Of a DNA stretch of 25,450 nt, positions 7,234-15,703 are shown in pieces; within the stretch, counting starts at the first letter, position 1; every line of letters starts with the position of its first letter. The notes under the pieces were generated by a model. It was not told the DNA's origin, made no database searches, and worked only from the letters and a program-made list of their open reading frames with translations. The position numbers were made by a program, and so were the translations under genes. Source of the DNA: Candidatus Bathyarchaeota archaeon (lineage in GTDB: Archaea > Thermoproteota > Bathyarchaeia > TCS64); contig PBSW01000033.1 in assembly GCA_002726865.1 (NCBI GenBank), positions 1-25,450 of the forward strand. Reading direction: 5' to 3'.

Positions 7234-8425
7234 TCTTCTTTCTCTCTTTTATCATATTAACGAGGCGGGGAATGACCTCGTATAGATCTCCAACTGCTCC
7301 CAGCGAAGCGACATTAAATATTGGGGCCTCGGGGTCCTTATTTATTGCGATGATCACATCCGAAGTCTTCATGCCAGCTAGATGTTGAACGGCACCAGAG
7401 ATTCCGCATGCCACGTATATCCTTGGACGGACAGTCCGTCCGCTTAGACCTACTTGGTGGGGATAATCTATCCATCCCTCGTCCACAGTAGGCCTGCTGG
7501 CGCCAACCGCTCCTCCTAGGGCTTCAGCCAACTCTTGGATGAGCTCGAAACCCCTTTGGTCTCCCAGGCCTTTTCCTCCGGAGACTATTATCTCGGCATC
7601 TATAATGCTCACCTGGTCCTTGACCGGATTGGATTTGAGTATCTTAACACGATCGGGAAGATCGCTGATTGTAACGTTCCTTCTAATTATCTCGCATTCA
7701 TTCGCAGGGACTATTTCCGCCTCTTCCATTACCTTGTACCTGACTGTGGCAATCTGGGGTCTTGTGTTAGTGCAGATTATAGTGGCCATGATATTGCCCC
7801 CGTATGTTGGACGGGTCTGGAGAAGGAGACGGCTCTCAGGGTCGATGTCAAGGCTAGTGCAGTCCGCAGTGAGTCCTGTTTCGAGGCACGCCGCTACTTT
7901 AGGGCCCAAGGAACGGCCTATGGAGGTCGCTCCGATGAGGAAGATGCTGGGTTTCTCCTCTTTCACTAGATTTTCGAGGATTGCAGAGTAGGGATCGTCC
8001 CTAAAGTCCTCAAGTCCTGGATGATCGAAAACAAAGATCTTGTCAGCTCCTCTCAATTTCAGCTCAGATAATGCCTCATCAAGTTCGTTTCCGATGATGA
8101 CCGCGGAGAGTTTTTCCTCGAGCTGGTTAGCTAATTCTCTTCCTTTTCCGAATAGCTCGTATACTACCGGGTGAACCTTTCCCTTCCACTGCTCTGCGAA
8201 GACTAAGATGCCGCTATGATCCGAAAAGTTTACGGATACCCCTTCCTTTTCGATAGTGATCGCTTTGGTAGGACATGCCGTTACGCACTCGCCGCAGAGT
8301 CTGCAATCGTCCAAAATACGAGGGTAACCTTCTTCCATTACGAGGGACCCGAAGGCGCAAGTGTTCTCACAAAGCGTGCAGTTGATGCATTTTCCTTTGT
8401 CGACAGATATGGGTTGCTCGCTCAT
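7226..8425 (-). CDS. etfA: Electron transfer flavoprotein alpha subunit with N-terminal ferredoxin domain
   Basis: A 399-residue EtfA with an added 2x[4Fe-4S] ferredoxin module: C13/C16/C19/C23 (CINCTLCENTC) and C41/C44/C47/C51 (CRLCGECVTACP). The ETF domain follows. Its FAD-binding C-terminal part shows GGKGLGDQRGFELI, GAVGASRPTVDEGW, QVGLSGRTV, CGISGAVQHLAGM and INKDPEAPIF. Fused ferredoxin EtfA proteins occur in electron-confurcating lactate dehydrogenase complexes (LctC), where the cluster contacts free ferredoxin. The ATG directly follows the etfB stop (TAGATG), and the 3' end overlaps the FAD oxidase by 8 nt, so the three are one translationally coupled operon. Family and domains are seen; bifurcation is inferred. 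Confidence 0.95.
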   Translation of the reverse strand: MSEQPISVDKGKCINCTLCENTCAFGSLVMEEGYPRILDDCRLCGECVTACPTKAITIEKEGVSVNFSDHSGILVFAEQWKGKVHPVVYELFGKGRELANQLEEKLSAVIIGNELDEALSELKLRGADKIFVFDHPGLEDFRDDPYSAILENLVKEEKPSIFLIGATSIGRSLGPKVAACLETGLTADCTSLDIDPESRLLLQTRPTYGGNIMATIICTNTRPQIATVRYKVMEEAEIVPANECEIIRRNVTISDLPDRVKILKSNPVKDQVSIIDAEIIVSGGKGLGDQRGFELIQELAEALGGAVGASRPTVDEGWIDYPHQVGLSGRTVRPRIYVACGISGAVQHLAGMKTSDVIIAINKDPEAPIFNVASLGAVGDLYEVIPRLVNMIKERKKNG

Positions 8426-9223
8426 CTAGATCACCTTATATTCCACGAGTTTCTGGAAGACGCTCTTCGCCAGCTCCTCTGGAGATCCATCGACTATCTT
8501 CCCAGCAGTTAGCCGGGCAGGAGTGGATATCTTAGTAACCCGAGTCGGGGACCCTTTGAGACCTAATTTCAAGGGGTCCGCTTCGAGATCATTTGAGGTA
8601 AGTATCTGGATCTCAGCTTTCTTCGCTTTTAGTCTACCCCGGAGGGTCGCCAATCTCGGTTGATTGATGGATTTACTGACCGAGACGACTATTGGGAGGG
8701 AGGCTCCAAGTATCTCAATCCTATCGTCGAGGACCCTCTTTAGCCTGATATTCCCCCCGTCTATTTTGAGGATCTCATTTACATAGCAGACATGCGGGAT
8801 TCCGAGGCAGTGAGCCAACTCAGGTCCCACTTGGCCCGTATCCCCGTCAATGGTCTTCAATCCGCAAATAACAAGGTCGTAAGGAGCCATACACTCAATG
8901 CTGAGCCCCAACGTGTAGCTCGTAGCCCACGTATCTGCCCCGGCAAAAGCCATATCGGTGGCCAAGTAGGCCTCGTCTGCACCCATGGCTATGGCAGATC
9001 TCAATGCAGATTCCGCCTGGGGTGGACCCATGGAAAGTACCCTGACTGTGCCCCCGAATTTCTCCTTAAGTCTTATTCCTTCCTCAATAGCGTACTCGTC
9101 AAATGGATTTACGACAGAAGCAACTCCTTCCCTCTTAAGTCTCCCCAGTTCCTTATCGAAATCTACTTCCATCGTCTCAGGAACCTGCTTAATACAGACT
9201 ATAATATTCATTCCTTCGCTCAT
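8426..9223 (-). CDS. etfB: Electron transfer flavoprotein beta subunit
   Basis: EtfB binds the second cofactor of the ETF heterodimer (AMP in classical ETF, a bifurcating FAD in the confurcating type). After the short leader come NIIVCIKQVPETMEVDFD, NPFDEYAIEEGIRLKE, the signature GLKTIDGDTGQVGPELAH, and the conserved LPIVVSVSKSINQPR region. I chose the ATG at 9223 because GAGGAGG lies 9 nt upstream. A TTG at 9241 is formed within that ribosome site, and an ATG at 9211 (giving MNIIVCIKQ) has poor spacing. First gene of the etfB-etfA-FAD oxidase operon, divergent from grpE. A TATA box at 9280-9271 precedes it. About 265 residues is normal for the family. Confidence 0.95.
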   Translation of the reverse strand: MSEGMNIIVCIKQVPETMEVDFDKELGRLKREGVASVVNPFDEYAIEEGIRLKEKFGGTVRVLSMGPPQAESALRSAIAMGADEAYLATDMAFAGADTWATSYTLGLSIECMAPYDLVICGLKTIDGDTGQVGPELAHCLGIPHVCYVNEILKIDGGNIRLKRVLDDRIEILGASLPIVVSVSKSINQPRLATLRGRLKAKKAEIQILTSNDLEADPLKLGLKGSPTRVTKISTPARLTAGKIVDGSPEELAKSVFQKLVEYKVI

Positions 9224-9270
9224 GGTATCTAGCCTCCTCAAAAAGACGTTTTACTCTAGGGCTCCCCGTG

Positions 9271-9300
9271 GTATAAAAATCCGGAAGAGAAATAAATAGC
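9271..9300. promoter_or_regulatory. Divergent promoters for the etf operon and grpE-dnaK
   Basis: Two TATA-like boxes lie in the 118-bp gap. TTTTTATAC on the minus strand (9280-9271) is placed to start the etf mRNA about 25 nt before its Shine-Dalgarno-led ATG. AATAAATAGC on the plus strand (9291-9300) lies about 45 bp before the grpE ATG. Assignment is by spacing only. No bacterial CIRCE or sigma-32-like site was seen. Confidence 0.4.
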
Positions 9301-9341
9301 AATCCCGATTCTCAGAGCGAAAAATTGAGCCGAGTGTTATA

Positions 9342-9881
9342 ATGTCTCCGAGGAAATCCAAAACAAAGATACTAGAGGAGCGGATATCTAAGTTAGAGAA
9401 CAGTCTAGAGGACGAGAGGAAGACATCGGAAAGATACCTGAGCCAGTTACAGTACTCCAGAGCAGACCTTGAAAACCTCCAGAAGAGAACCCAGAAAAGA
9501 ATCGACGAGGCTAAGGAGAAGGCTAAAGGGCATATGGTTATTGAACTCCTTACGATCCTGGACGAACTAGACCTCGCAATCTCCGTCGCTGAAACCTCAA
9601 AGGTAGACATAGTTAATGGGGTCGGAATGGTCAGGGGGAAGTTATGGAAACTCCTCGACACTGAGGGTCTCGCGCCCATTGATGCTTATGGGCGGCCTTT
9701 CGACCCAAATCTCCACGAAGCGGTGCTTGAGGTGAAGACCGACGAGGTCGAGAACGGCTATGTAGTTGAGGAGTTCCGGAAGGGCTACAAGTTCAAGGGT
9801 AGAGTGCTCAGGGCAAGCATGGTGAAAGTGGCGAAAAACTCAGGCTCTAATGACGTTGAAGAGGAGAAGGAAGATGAATGA
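9342..9881 (+). CDS. grpE: GrpE nucleotide exchange factor
   Basis: Co-chaperone that releases ADP from DnaK. At 179 residues it has a charged N-terminal coiled coil (about residues 5-75, including [20 protein letters not shown] and [19 protein letters not shown]), a four-helix dimerisation region, and the C-terminal beta domain with the family signature [10 protein letters not shown] and [19 protein letters not shown]. First gene of a grpE-dnaK pair, with the dnaK ATG lying inside its last codons (8-nt overlap). The ATG lacks a good Shine-Dalgarno, suggesting a short or absent leader. Bacterial-type GrpE in an archaeon is generally attributed to horizontal acquisition together with DnaK and DnaJ. 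Confidence 0.97.
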   Translation: MSPRKSKTKILEERISKLENSLEDERKTSERYLSQLQYSRADLENLQKRTQKRIDEAKEKAKGHMVIELLTILDELDLAISVAETSKVDIVNGVGMVRGKLWKLLDTEGLAPIDAYGRPFDPNLHEAVLEVKTDEVENGYVVEEFRKGYKFKGRVLRASMVKVAKNSGSNDVEEEKEDE

Positions 9882-11772
9882 AACAAAACGTGAAAAGATA
9901 ATCGGAATAGACCTAGGAACTACCAACTCAGCCGCTGCTGTGGTGATGGGTGGCAAGCCCACCATCATACCCAGTGCAGAGGGCCCTACCGTGGCGGGAA
10001 AGATGTTCCCTTCAGTAGTGGCGTTGACAAAGGAGGGGCAACTCCTAGTTGGGGAGCCTGCTAGGAGGCAGGCGGTCACCAATGCCGAGGGCACAGTAAG
10101 GGAGGCGAAGCGCCTCATGGGTACCAAAAAGAAAATAACCCTCCACGGGAAGGAGTACACCCCTCAGCAGATTAGCGGGTTTATACTCCAAAAGATTCTG
10201 AGGGACGCAGAGACCTATCTGGGGGAGAAGATCGCAAAGGCTGTGATCACAGTACCAGCCCACTTTAATGATAACCAGCGCCAAGCCACAATCGACGCTG
10301 GTGAGATTGCCGGCCTTAAAGTCACTAGAGTTGTGAACGAGCCCACCGCCGCAGCCCTCGCCTATGGCATCGATAAGATCGATCAAGAGCAAAAGATTCT
10401 AGTCTTCAGCTTCGGAGGGGGCACTAACGACACGACGGTTATGGATTTCGGGGGTGGGGTCTTTGAGGTGCTCTCCACTAGCGGCGACACCCAGACTGGG
10501 GGCGCTGACCTAGATAAGGCGGTTATGGACTATGTTATTGGCGAGTTCAAGGCTGAGACCGGTATTGATCTTACCGGCGACCTGAGTGCCATGGCTAGGG
10601 TTAAGGAGGCCTCGGAAAAAGCTAAGATAGAGCTCTCTAATATCCTGACCACGGACATCGAGCTCCCCTACATCGCAATGAAAAACGGTCAGCCCCTCAA
10701 TCTTCAAGTAACCCTCAACAGGGCCAAGCTGGAGCAGCTCACGAGGCCCATCGTCGAGAAGATACGAGGGCCCATTCTCCAGACCATCAGGGATGCTAAG
10801 CTTTCATCGCAGCAGATAGACAAGATCATCGTCTTCGGGGGCCAGACCAAGATGCCACTGGTCCAACAATTCATTGAGGATGTGGTGGGTAAGAAGCCGG
10901 AGAGAGGGCTAGACCCTATGGAGTGTGTAGCAATGGGGGCTGCAATCCAAGGTGCTGTCCTTTCTGGCGAGATTAGCGACATCGTCCTCCTGGACGTCAC
11001 TCCTCTTAGCCTAGGTGTCGAGACTCTGGGGAGCGTCATGACCCGGGTCATAGAGAGAAATACGACCATCCCAGTGAAGCAGACACAGACTTTCAGTACG
11101 GCCGCCGACTTCCAGACTGCTGTTACTATCCACGTTCTACAGGGAGAGAGGTCCATGGCTAAGGACAATATCAGCTTGGGCCGGTTCGACCTCACAGGGA
11201 TCCCACCCGCACCCCGAGGGGTCCCCCAAGTTGAGGTAACCTTCGACATTAACGCTGACGGAGTCCTCGACGTGACTGCAAAGGATCTGGGCACAGGGAA
11301 GGAAATGAGCATCGCCATCACAGCATCCACAAAGCTGAGCCAGACCGAAAAAGATAGGATGATCGATGAGGCAGATCAGTTCGCTGAGCAAGACAAAGCG
11401 ACCAAAGAAGAGGTTGAGGCAAAGAACACCGCGGACTCTCTCATCTACACCACGGAGAAAACCCTTTCTGAGCTCGGAGACAAGCTCAATGATGAAGTCA
11501 AGTCGGGGATCCAAACAGCGAAAGAAGCTCTACAGCAGGCAATGGAGAGCGGGACTACCGTCGAGATCAACACTAGGACCGAAGAGCTCCGAAAGATGAT
11601 TCAAGAAGCAGGGGCTTCCGTTTACCAGCAAGCAGCCGAGCAGCAAGCCCAGCAGCAGGATCAGGCCGACTCGGCTCAGCAGGCACCTCATCAGGGAGAC
11701 AACCAGGGACCCAAGACAGTTGATGCCGAATACAAGGTAGTTGATGAGGAAAACAAGAAAGAGGTACCTTAG
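9874..11772 (+). CDS. dnaK: DnaK (Hsp70) chaperone with unusual phosphate-2 motif
   Basis: ATP-driven cytosolic chaperone, 632 residues from the ATG at 9874, which overlaps the grpE stop and has GGAG upstream; an ATG at 9850 would add nine basic residues. The nucleotide-binding domain has [21 protein letters not shown] and [11 protein letters not shown]. The substrate-binding domain starts about residue 380 ([14 protein letters not shown]), and a Q-rich tail ends [15 protein letters not shown]. The region after LMGT is short, lacking the insert of Gram-negative DnaK, so it resembles the monoderm type. The phosphate-2 loop, usually DLGGGTFD, is SFGGGTND here (S179, F180, N185). The Mg-coordinating aspartate is lost, while D13, E156, T184 and D186 are kept. 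Coupled to grpE; dnaJ follows after a peptidase gene. Confidence 0.97.
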   Translation: MNETKREKIIGIDLGTTNSAAAVVMGGKPTIIPSAEGPTVAGKMFPSVVALTKEGQLLVGEPARRQAVTNAEGTVREAKRLMGTKKKITLHGKEYTPQQISGFILQKILRDAETYLGEKIAKAVITVPAHFNDNQRQATIDAGEIAGLKVTRVVNEPTAAALAYGIDKIDQEQKILVFSFGGGTNDTTVMDFGGGVFEVLSTSGDTQTGGADLDKAVMDYVIGEFKAETGIDLTGDLSAMARVKEASEKAKIELSNILTTDIELPYIAMKNGQPLNLQVTLNRAKLEQLTRPIVEKIRGPILQTIRDAKLSSQQIDKIIVFGGQTKMPLVQQFIEDVVGKKPERGLDPMECVAMGAAIQGAVLSGEISDIVLLDVTPLSLGVETLGSVMTRVIERNTTIPVKQTQTFSTAADFQTAVTIHVLQGERSMAKDNISLGRFDLTGIPPAPRGVPQVEVTFDINADGVLDVTAKDLGTGKEMSIAITASTKLSQTEKDRMIDEADQFAEQDKATKEEVEAKNTADSLIYTTEKTLSELGDKLNDEVKSGIQTAKEALQQAMESGTTVEINTRTEELRKMIQEAGASVYQQAAEQQAQQQDQADSAQQAPHQGDNQGPKTVDAEYKVVDEENKKEVP

Positions 11773-11833
11773 GGCCGCGTATCCTACTCTTCTTTCAGTC
11801 TATCATAATCGTTAAACCTTCATCCTATCGATT

Positions 11834-13261
11834 ATGATCCCGTTCCTCATGTTGGACGAAAAACTAGTTGAAATAGAACGCGAAGTCATTGGGGATATAT
11901 GGCAAAGCAGCAAGATGCGAGAAACTTATTACTACATGGCTGACGAGCTTGGGAGTAGGTTCGCAGGAACCGAGAGCGAGAAAAAGGCCATTGAATTCAT
12001 AGTAGCTAAGCTCAGGGATTACGGATATGGGAACGCCCATGCGGATACCTTCGCGTACTATGGATGGAAGAGGGGTCCAGCCAGTCTCGTGATAACCGAA
12101 CCATATGACAGAGAGTTCCCAGTGATCTCCCTCGCGATGTCCCCCGGAGGGAAAGTAGATGCAGAGATCATAGACCTAGGCACAGGAAGTCCGGAGGAGT
12201 TCAAGGCCGTTGATCCCTCAGAAGTTGAGGGAAAAATAGTGCTCTGCTCCAGCGCCACGAGCCCCACGGGGATACGGGTTCACCGAAGAACAAAGTACGG
12301 ATACGCCGTTGATAGCGGGGCCGTGGGATTCATATTCATGAACCACAACCAAGGCCAGCTCCCCCCTACCGGCAGTGTGAGACCCGCTTACAGGCTGGCA
12401 GGGGAGATACCAGGCATCGGGATCAGCCTTGAGCACGGCTCTCACATGAAGAGACTGGCTAAAGACAGGCCTCTGAGGGCTAGACTCACCAATCAAAGCA
12501 GTATTATACCAGACACGGAGTCGGCAAATGTGGTCTGTGAACTTGAGGGATCATCTAAAAAAGACGAATGGATAGTTATAGGGGGCCACTTTGACGGCCA
12601 CGACATAGCCCAAGGGGCTATGGACAACCTCTCTGGAACCGTGGTGATCATGGATCTTGCCAGGGTCTTGAAACGGTATGCGGGGGTATTCAAAAGGAGC
12701 ATCCGCTTTATCTGCTTCTCCTGTGAGGAGATAGGGGTTACTGGTGCTACTAATTACGTCCATAAGCATATTGATGAGATTAAAGACATCTCCATAATGC
12801 TCAACCTTGAGCTCGGCGGTCTAGCAGATAAGGACGGGACCCAGCATGCCGCACTCACCCTGTTCCAACCCGTAAGCCTGAAAGAGAAACTAGAGGAGTT
12901 CGCGGATGAGATTGGCTACCCTATGACCGTTTCCACTGGGACCTCAGCGGCATCGGACCACTGGCCCTTCTACATGCAGGGTGTCCCCACGATCACAATG
13001 GGATCTGAGCCATCACCGGCTCGGCTCATCGTGGGACGAGGTTGGGGCCATACCACCGCGGATATGATGGACAAGGTGGATCCCCGCAATCTGCAGGAGG
13101 GCGTGATGGTCATGGCGAGATTCCTGCTTAGACTAGCTAATCAGGAGGATAAAATCGCGGATAGTACTCCTCTAAAGGAAATCATTGCGCTCCTCGAGAG
13201 GAATGGGATGAAGAAGATCCTTGAGATCCAGAAAAAGTGGCATCCCTACAGCACTATATAG
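11834..13261 (+). CDS. M28-family zinc aminopeptidase with PA domain
   Basis: A 475-residue metallopeptidase of the M28 (aminopeptidase Y/glutamate carboxypeptidase-like) family. An N-terminal segment with GSRFAGTESEKKAIEFI is followed by a PA-type insert (about residues 95-220, with DPSEVEGKIVLCSSA and AVGFIFMNHNQG). The catalytic core has VIGGHFDGHD, GAMDNLSGTVVIMDLARVL (zinc ligands), CFSCEEIGVTGA (catalytic glutamates), LNLELGG, and SDHWPFYMQGVPT (last histidine). The fourth ligand position, usually Asp in a LNLD-type motif, is Glu. No signal peptide or membrane segment is visible, so it is probably cytosolic. ATG at 11834; a second ATG five codons later is possible. It lies between dnaK and dnaJ, suggesting a link with protein quality control. 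Confidence 0.92.
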   Translation: MIPFLMLDEKLVEIEREVIGDIWQSSKMRETYYYMADELGSRFAGTESEKKAIEFIVAKLRDYGYGNAHADTFAYYGWKRGPASLVITEPYDREFPVISLAMSPGGKVDAEIIDLGTGSPEEFKAVDPSEVEGKIVLCSSATSPTGIRVHRRTKYGYAVDSGAVGFIFMNHNQGQLPPTGSVRPAYRLAGEIPGIGISLEHGSHMKRLAKDRPLRARLTNQSSIIPDTESANVVCELEGSSKKDEWIVIGGHFDGHDIAQGAMDNLSGTVVIMDLARVLKRYAGVFKRSIRFICFSCEEIGVTGATNYVHKHIDEIKDISIMLNLELGGLADKDGTQHAALTLFQPVSLKEKLEEFADEIGYPMTVSTGTSAASDHWPFYMQGVPTITMGSEPSPARLIVGRGWGHTTADMMDKVDPRNLQEGVMVMARFLLRLANQEDKIADSTPLKEIIALLERNGMKKILEIQKKWHPYSTI

Positions 13262-13305
13262 TATTCTTTCTTTTCATTTTTCGCAAGGATACAGGATTTT
13301 TCACT
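13262..13305 (+). terminator. T-rich transcription termination region after the M28 peptidase
   Basis: Several T runs (TTTCTTTTC, ATTTTTCGC, ATTTTTCAC) follow directly after the stop, without a GC hairpin. Archaeal termination typically uses such oligo-T tracts. dnaJ probably starts from its own promoter in the next 120 bp. Confidence 0.4.
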
Positions 13306-13422
13306 TTGACCTGCTTGGGCAGATCCTAGATGTTTGATGATTGTTTGCCCTCGTTTTCTCGTCTAAACCTTTTTTAGGCTTTGACTATTCAAAGGCTTTG
13401 ACAACCGTCTCGGTGCATACTT

Positions 13423-14535
13423 TTGGCAAGTAAGAAGGATTATTACGAGGTTCTTGGGATAAAACGAGGAGCCTCAGCCAATGAAATAAAGAAGGCATTC
13501 AGAAAGCTCGCTTTCAAATATCACCCCGATAGAAATAAGGATCCCGAAGCAGAAGAGAAGTTCAAGGAGTTCTCTGAAGCCTATGCCGTCCTCAGTGACG
13601 CTGAGAAGAGACAGCAATACGACACCTTTGGTCACGCAGGCATCAGCGGACGGTACTCGACTGAGGACATCTTCAGGGGAGCAAACTTCAGGGACATCTT
13701 TTCTGGTTTTGGCTCCGATGTCCTGGGTCGTATCTTCAGCGGCGTCGGATTCAACTTCCAGCAGGCCCAAGCAGGTCCCAGTAAGGGCAGCGACCTTCAG
13801 ACTAGGATTGAGGTCACCCTAGAGCAGGCATCGTTCGGAACAGAGGTAGAGATAGTTCTCGACAGGTTACAGACATGTGGTTTATGTGGAGGAAATGGAG
13901 CGGAGCCAGGGACTGATATTTCCACGTGCAAGGGATGTAACGGACGAGGCAGAATAGAGCGAAGAACCCAGTCTCTCTTTGGACAGATGATCCGGGTGGT
14001 TCCATGTGAAAAATGTAAAGGGAGAGGGCAGGTCCCGGAGACCCCCTGTACAACCTGCGGTGGGAATGGCTTAGAGCCTAAGAAGAATCGCCTCAACGTT
14101 AAGGTCCCACCGGGGATCGATAGCGGCACCCAGCTTATTTTGCGGGGTCAAGGAGAGGATGGGCCCTTTGGGGGACCTACTGGAGACCTATATGTAATGA
14201 TCCAGCTAAAGCCCCACCCCCATCTCATCCGGCGAGGAAAGGACATCATTTTCGAGGCAGAGATCAACTTTCCCGACGCTGCCCTCGGGACATCCATCAA
14301 AGTTCCCTCCCTGACTGGTGATAAATCGCTCAAAGTACCCCCGGGAACCCAGAGCGGGACCATTCTTAGAATGAGGAAGGAAGGTATGCCTAGCCGTTTT
14401 GGGAAAGGGGATCAGTTGGTCCACGTGACAGTCACTATACCTGTGAAGCTTACTCAAAAGCAGGAAGAACTCATCAAGGAGCTCGCCAATGAGTTTGCGG
14501 CACAATCAAACAAGAAAGGATGGTTCAGGCGCTAA
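13423..14535 (+). CDS. dnaJ: DnaJ (Hsp40) co-chaperone
   Basis: Stimulates DnaK ATPase and delivers substrates. A 370-residue type I DnaJ: J domain (residues 4-70) with HPD at 34-36; G/F-rich region with repeated IFSG-like segments (about 85-120); zinc-binding domain with four CxxCxGxG repeats, [24 protein letters not shown] and CTTCGGNG (about 148-215); then the C-terminal substrate-binding domains ([32 protein letters not shown]). The start is a TTG; no in-frame ATG or GTG gives a better N-terminus, and [12 protein letters not shown] is canonical. The stop directly abuts the stop of convergent purA. Complements grpE and dnaK upstream. Confidence 0.97.
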   Translation: MASKKDYYEVLGIKRGASANEIKKAFRKLAFKYHPDRNKDPEAEEKFKEFSEAYAVLSDAEKRQQYDTFGHAGISGRYSTEDIFRGANFRDIFSGFGSDVLGRIFSGVGFNFQQAQAGPSKGSDLQTRIEVTLEQASFGTEVEIVLDRLQTCGLCGGNGAEPGTDISTCKGCNGRGRIERRTQSLFGQMIRVVPCEKCKGRGQVPETPCTTCGGNGLEPKKNRLNVKVPPGIDSGTQLILRGQGEDGPFGGPTGDLYVMIQLKPHPHLIRRGKDIIFEAEINFPDAALGTSIKVPSLTGDKSLKVPPGTQSGTILRMRKEGMPSRFGKGDQLVHVTVTIPVKLTQKQEELIKELANEFAAQSNKKGWFRR

Positions 14536-14548
14536 TTATTTGCGCCTG
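14526..14548. terminator. Perfect inverted repeat spanning the dnaJ and purA stop codons
   Basis: CAGGCGC (14526-14532), a 9-nt AT loop (14533-14541) and GCGCCTG (14542-14548) form a perfect 7-bp stem. The loop holds both stop codons, TAA of dnaJ (14533-14535) and TTA, the reverse of purA's TAA (14536-14538), so there is no intergenic base. Both genes end with AGG CGC codons just before their last residues. It may act as a bidirectional terminator or mRNA 3'-end stabiliser. Confidence 0.45.
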
Positions 14549-15537
14549 TCTATAATCTCCCAGACACCTGGACCGGTACCAATGAACGTGACCGGGAGGC
14601 AAAGCTCTTTTTCAACATACTCGACGAAATGCATCGCTTCCCCATTCAGCGTATCATAGTCCGATGATCCCTTACACTCAGGGAAAAGGATGTCGAGCTT
14701 TGTCAAGGCGATCTGTGTAGCCCCGTTGAGTATTATTGCCCTCCTAGCAAGTTCGAAGTTGAAGGGTGCAGCCCTTCTCTGTCTCCCCGTCACAGTTCCG
14801 TACTCGTCCCATCCTCTATTCTTGGCTTCCTCGTGGCTTATTTCTCCAGGTAGGAAACCCTCCCCCACCCTCGTGACATATGCCTTTAAAACCAGGATCA
14901 CCTCGTCGACCTTAGTGGGTCCAACTCCGACATCCGAACAAATTGCTGAGGCACAGACGTCGTTGCTAGTCACGAACGGATATGTGCCGTGGTAGAGGCT
15001 GATGTAGGTTCCTTGGGTTCCCTCGAGTAGGACATTGGCACCACAGTCAAGGGCCTCGTTGATCTCCAAGGATACATCACTAAGATATTCTTGTAATTCT
15101 GGTATCTCCTTTGCTATCTTTGCCACTCTCAGAGCTCGATCGGCGTTACATGGGCCCGTCCCTGTGCCCGTGGTCCCGATGGTATCCTTTAAATGTCCTT
15201 TCCCATCAGCCACAATGTGCTTTGCCTCGATAATGGCGCACTGGGGATCAATACCAAACCGATCCTCAATTCCTAGCTCTTTCACCTCTTTGATCACGAT
15301 TTCAGGATTCACCACTACTCCCGCCCCTATAAGGAGTCTCGTTTCGTTATTCACAAATCCACAAGGGACCATTCTAAGCTTGAAAGTGACTCCATCAGAT
15401 ACGACAGTATGACCCGCGTTAGGACCAACGCCTCCTCGTGCGCAAACTGCGACCTCATCTGCGACAGTCAAATATGAAACCAACTTCCCTTTGCCTCCAT
15501 CCCCGAAGAAACCATCTACTACAACAGTACAAACCAA
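14536..15537 (-). CDS. purA: Adenylosuccinate synthetase
   Basis: Catalyses GTP-dependent ligation of IMP and aspartate, the first committed step to AMP. P-loop-like GDGGKGK near the N-terminus carries the catalytic aspartate (family consensus GDEGKGK, here G for E). Next come GGVGPNAGHT with the catalytic histidine, TGTGTGPCNADRA, LLEGTQGT, and the base/GTP region LTKLDIL. I chose TTG at 15537 (MVCTVVVDGFFGDGGKGK): GAGG lies 8 nt upstream, and the resulting 333 residues match the short archaeal form. The frame stays open to 15657, but those 40 extra residues look non-homologous. Convergent with dnaJ (0-bp gap), divergent from the CinA-like gene. Confidence 0.95.
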   Translation of the reverse strand: MVCTVVVDGFFGDGGKGKLVSYLTVADEVAVCARGGVGPNAGHTVVSDGVTFKLRMVPCGFVNNETRLLIGAGVVVNPEIVIKEVKELGIEDRFGIDPQCAIIEAKHIVADGKGHLKDTIGTTGTGTGPCNADRALRVAKIAKEIPELQEYLSDVSLEINEALDCGANVLLEGTQGTYISLYHGTYPFVTSNDVCASAICSDVGVGPTKVDEVILVLKAYVTRVGEGFLPGEISHEEAKNRGWDEYGTVTGRQRRAAPFNFELARRAIILNGATQIALTKLDILFPECKGSSDYDTLNGEAMHFVEYVEKELCLPVTFIGTGPGVWEIIDRRK

Positions 15538-15703
15538 AGAGAACGCCTCATGAAACGGTTTCTTCACTCCTTTTAATGATTTAAGAGTTCCCAATGATAG
15601 GGGAGTCAAGCCAGTTGAAGCTCCTCTGTGCCTGAAATATGTGACAGAATTATTCAAGACCTAAAGTTTATGCGTCGGCTCCTCGTTCAGTATACGATCG
15701 CCC

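Noticed and set aside
10704..11330. 208-aa minus-strand open frame inside dnaK
   Set aside because: Antisense shadow of dnaK; no family features.
15538..15657. 40-residue N-terminal extension of purA from a TTG at 15657
   Set aside because: The extension is unlike the PurA N-terminus, and the TTG at 15537 has a Shine-Dalgarno and gives the usual archaeal length.
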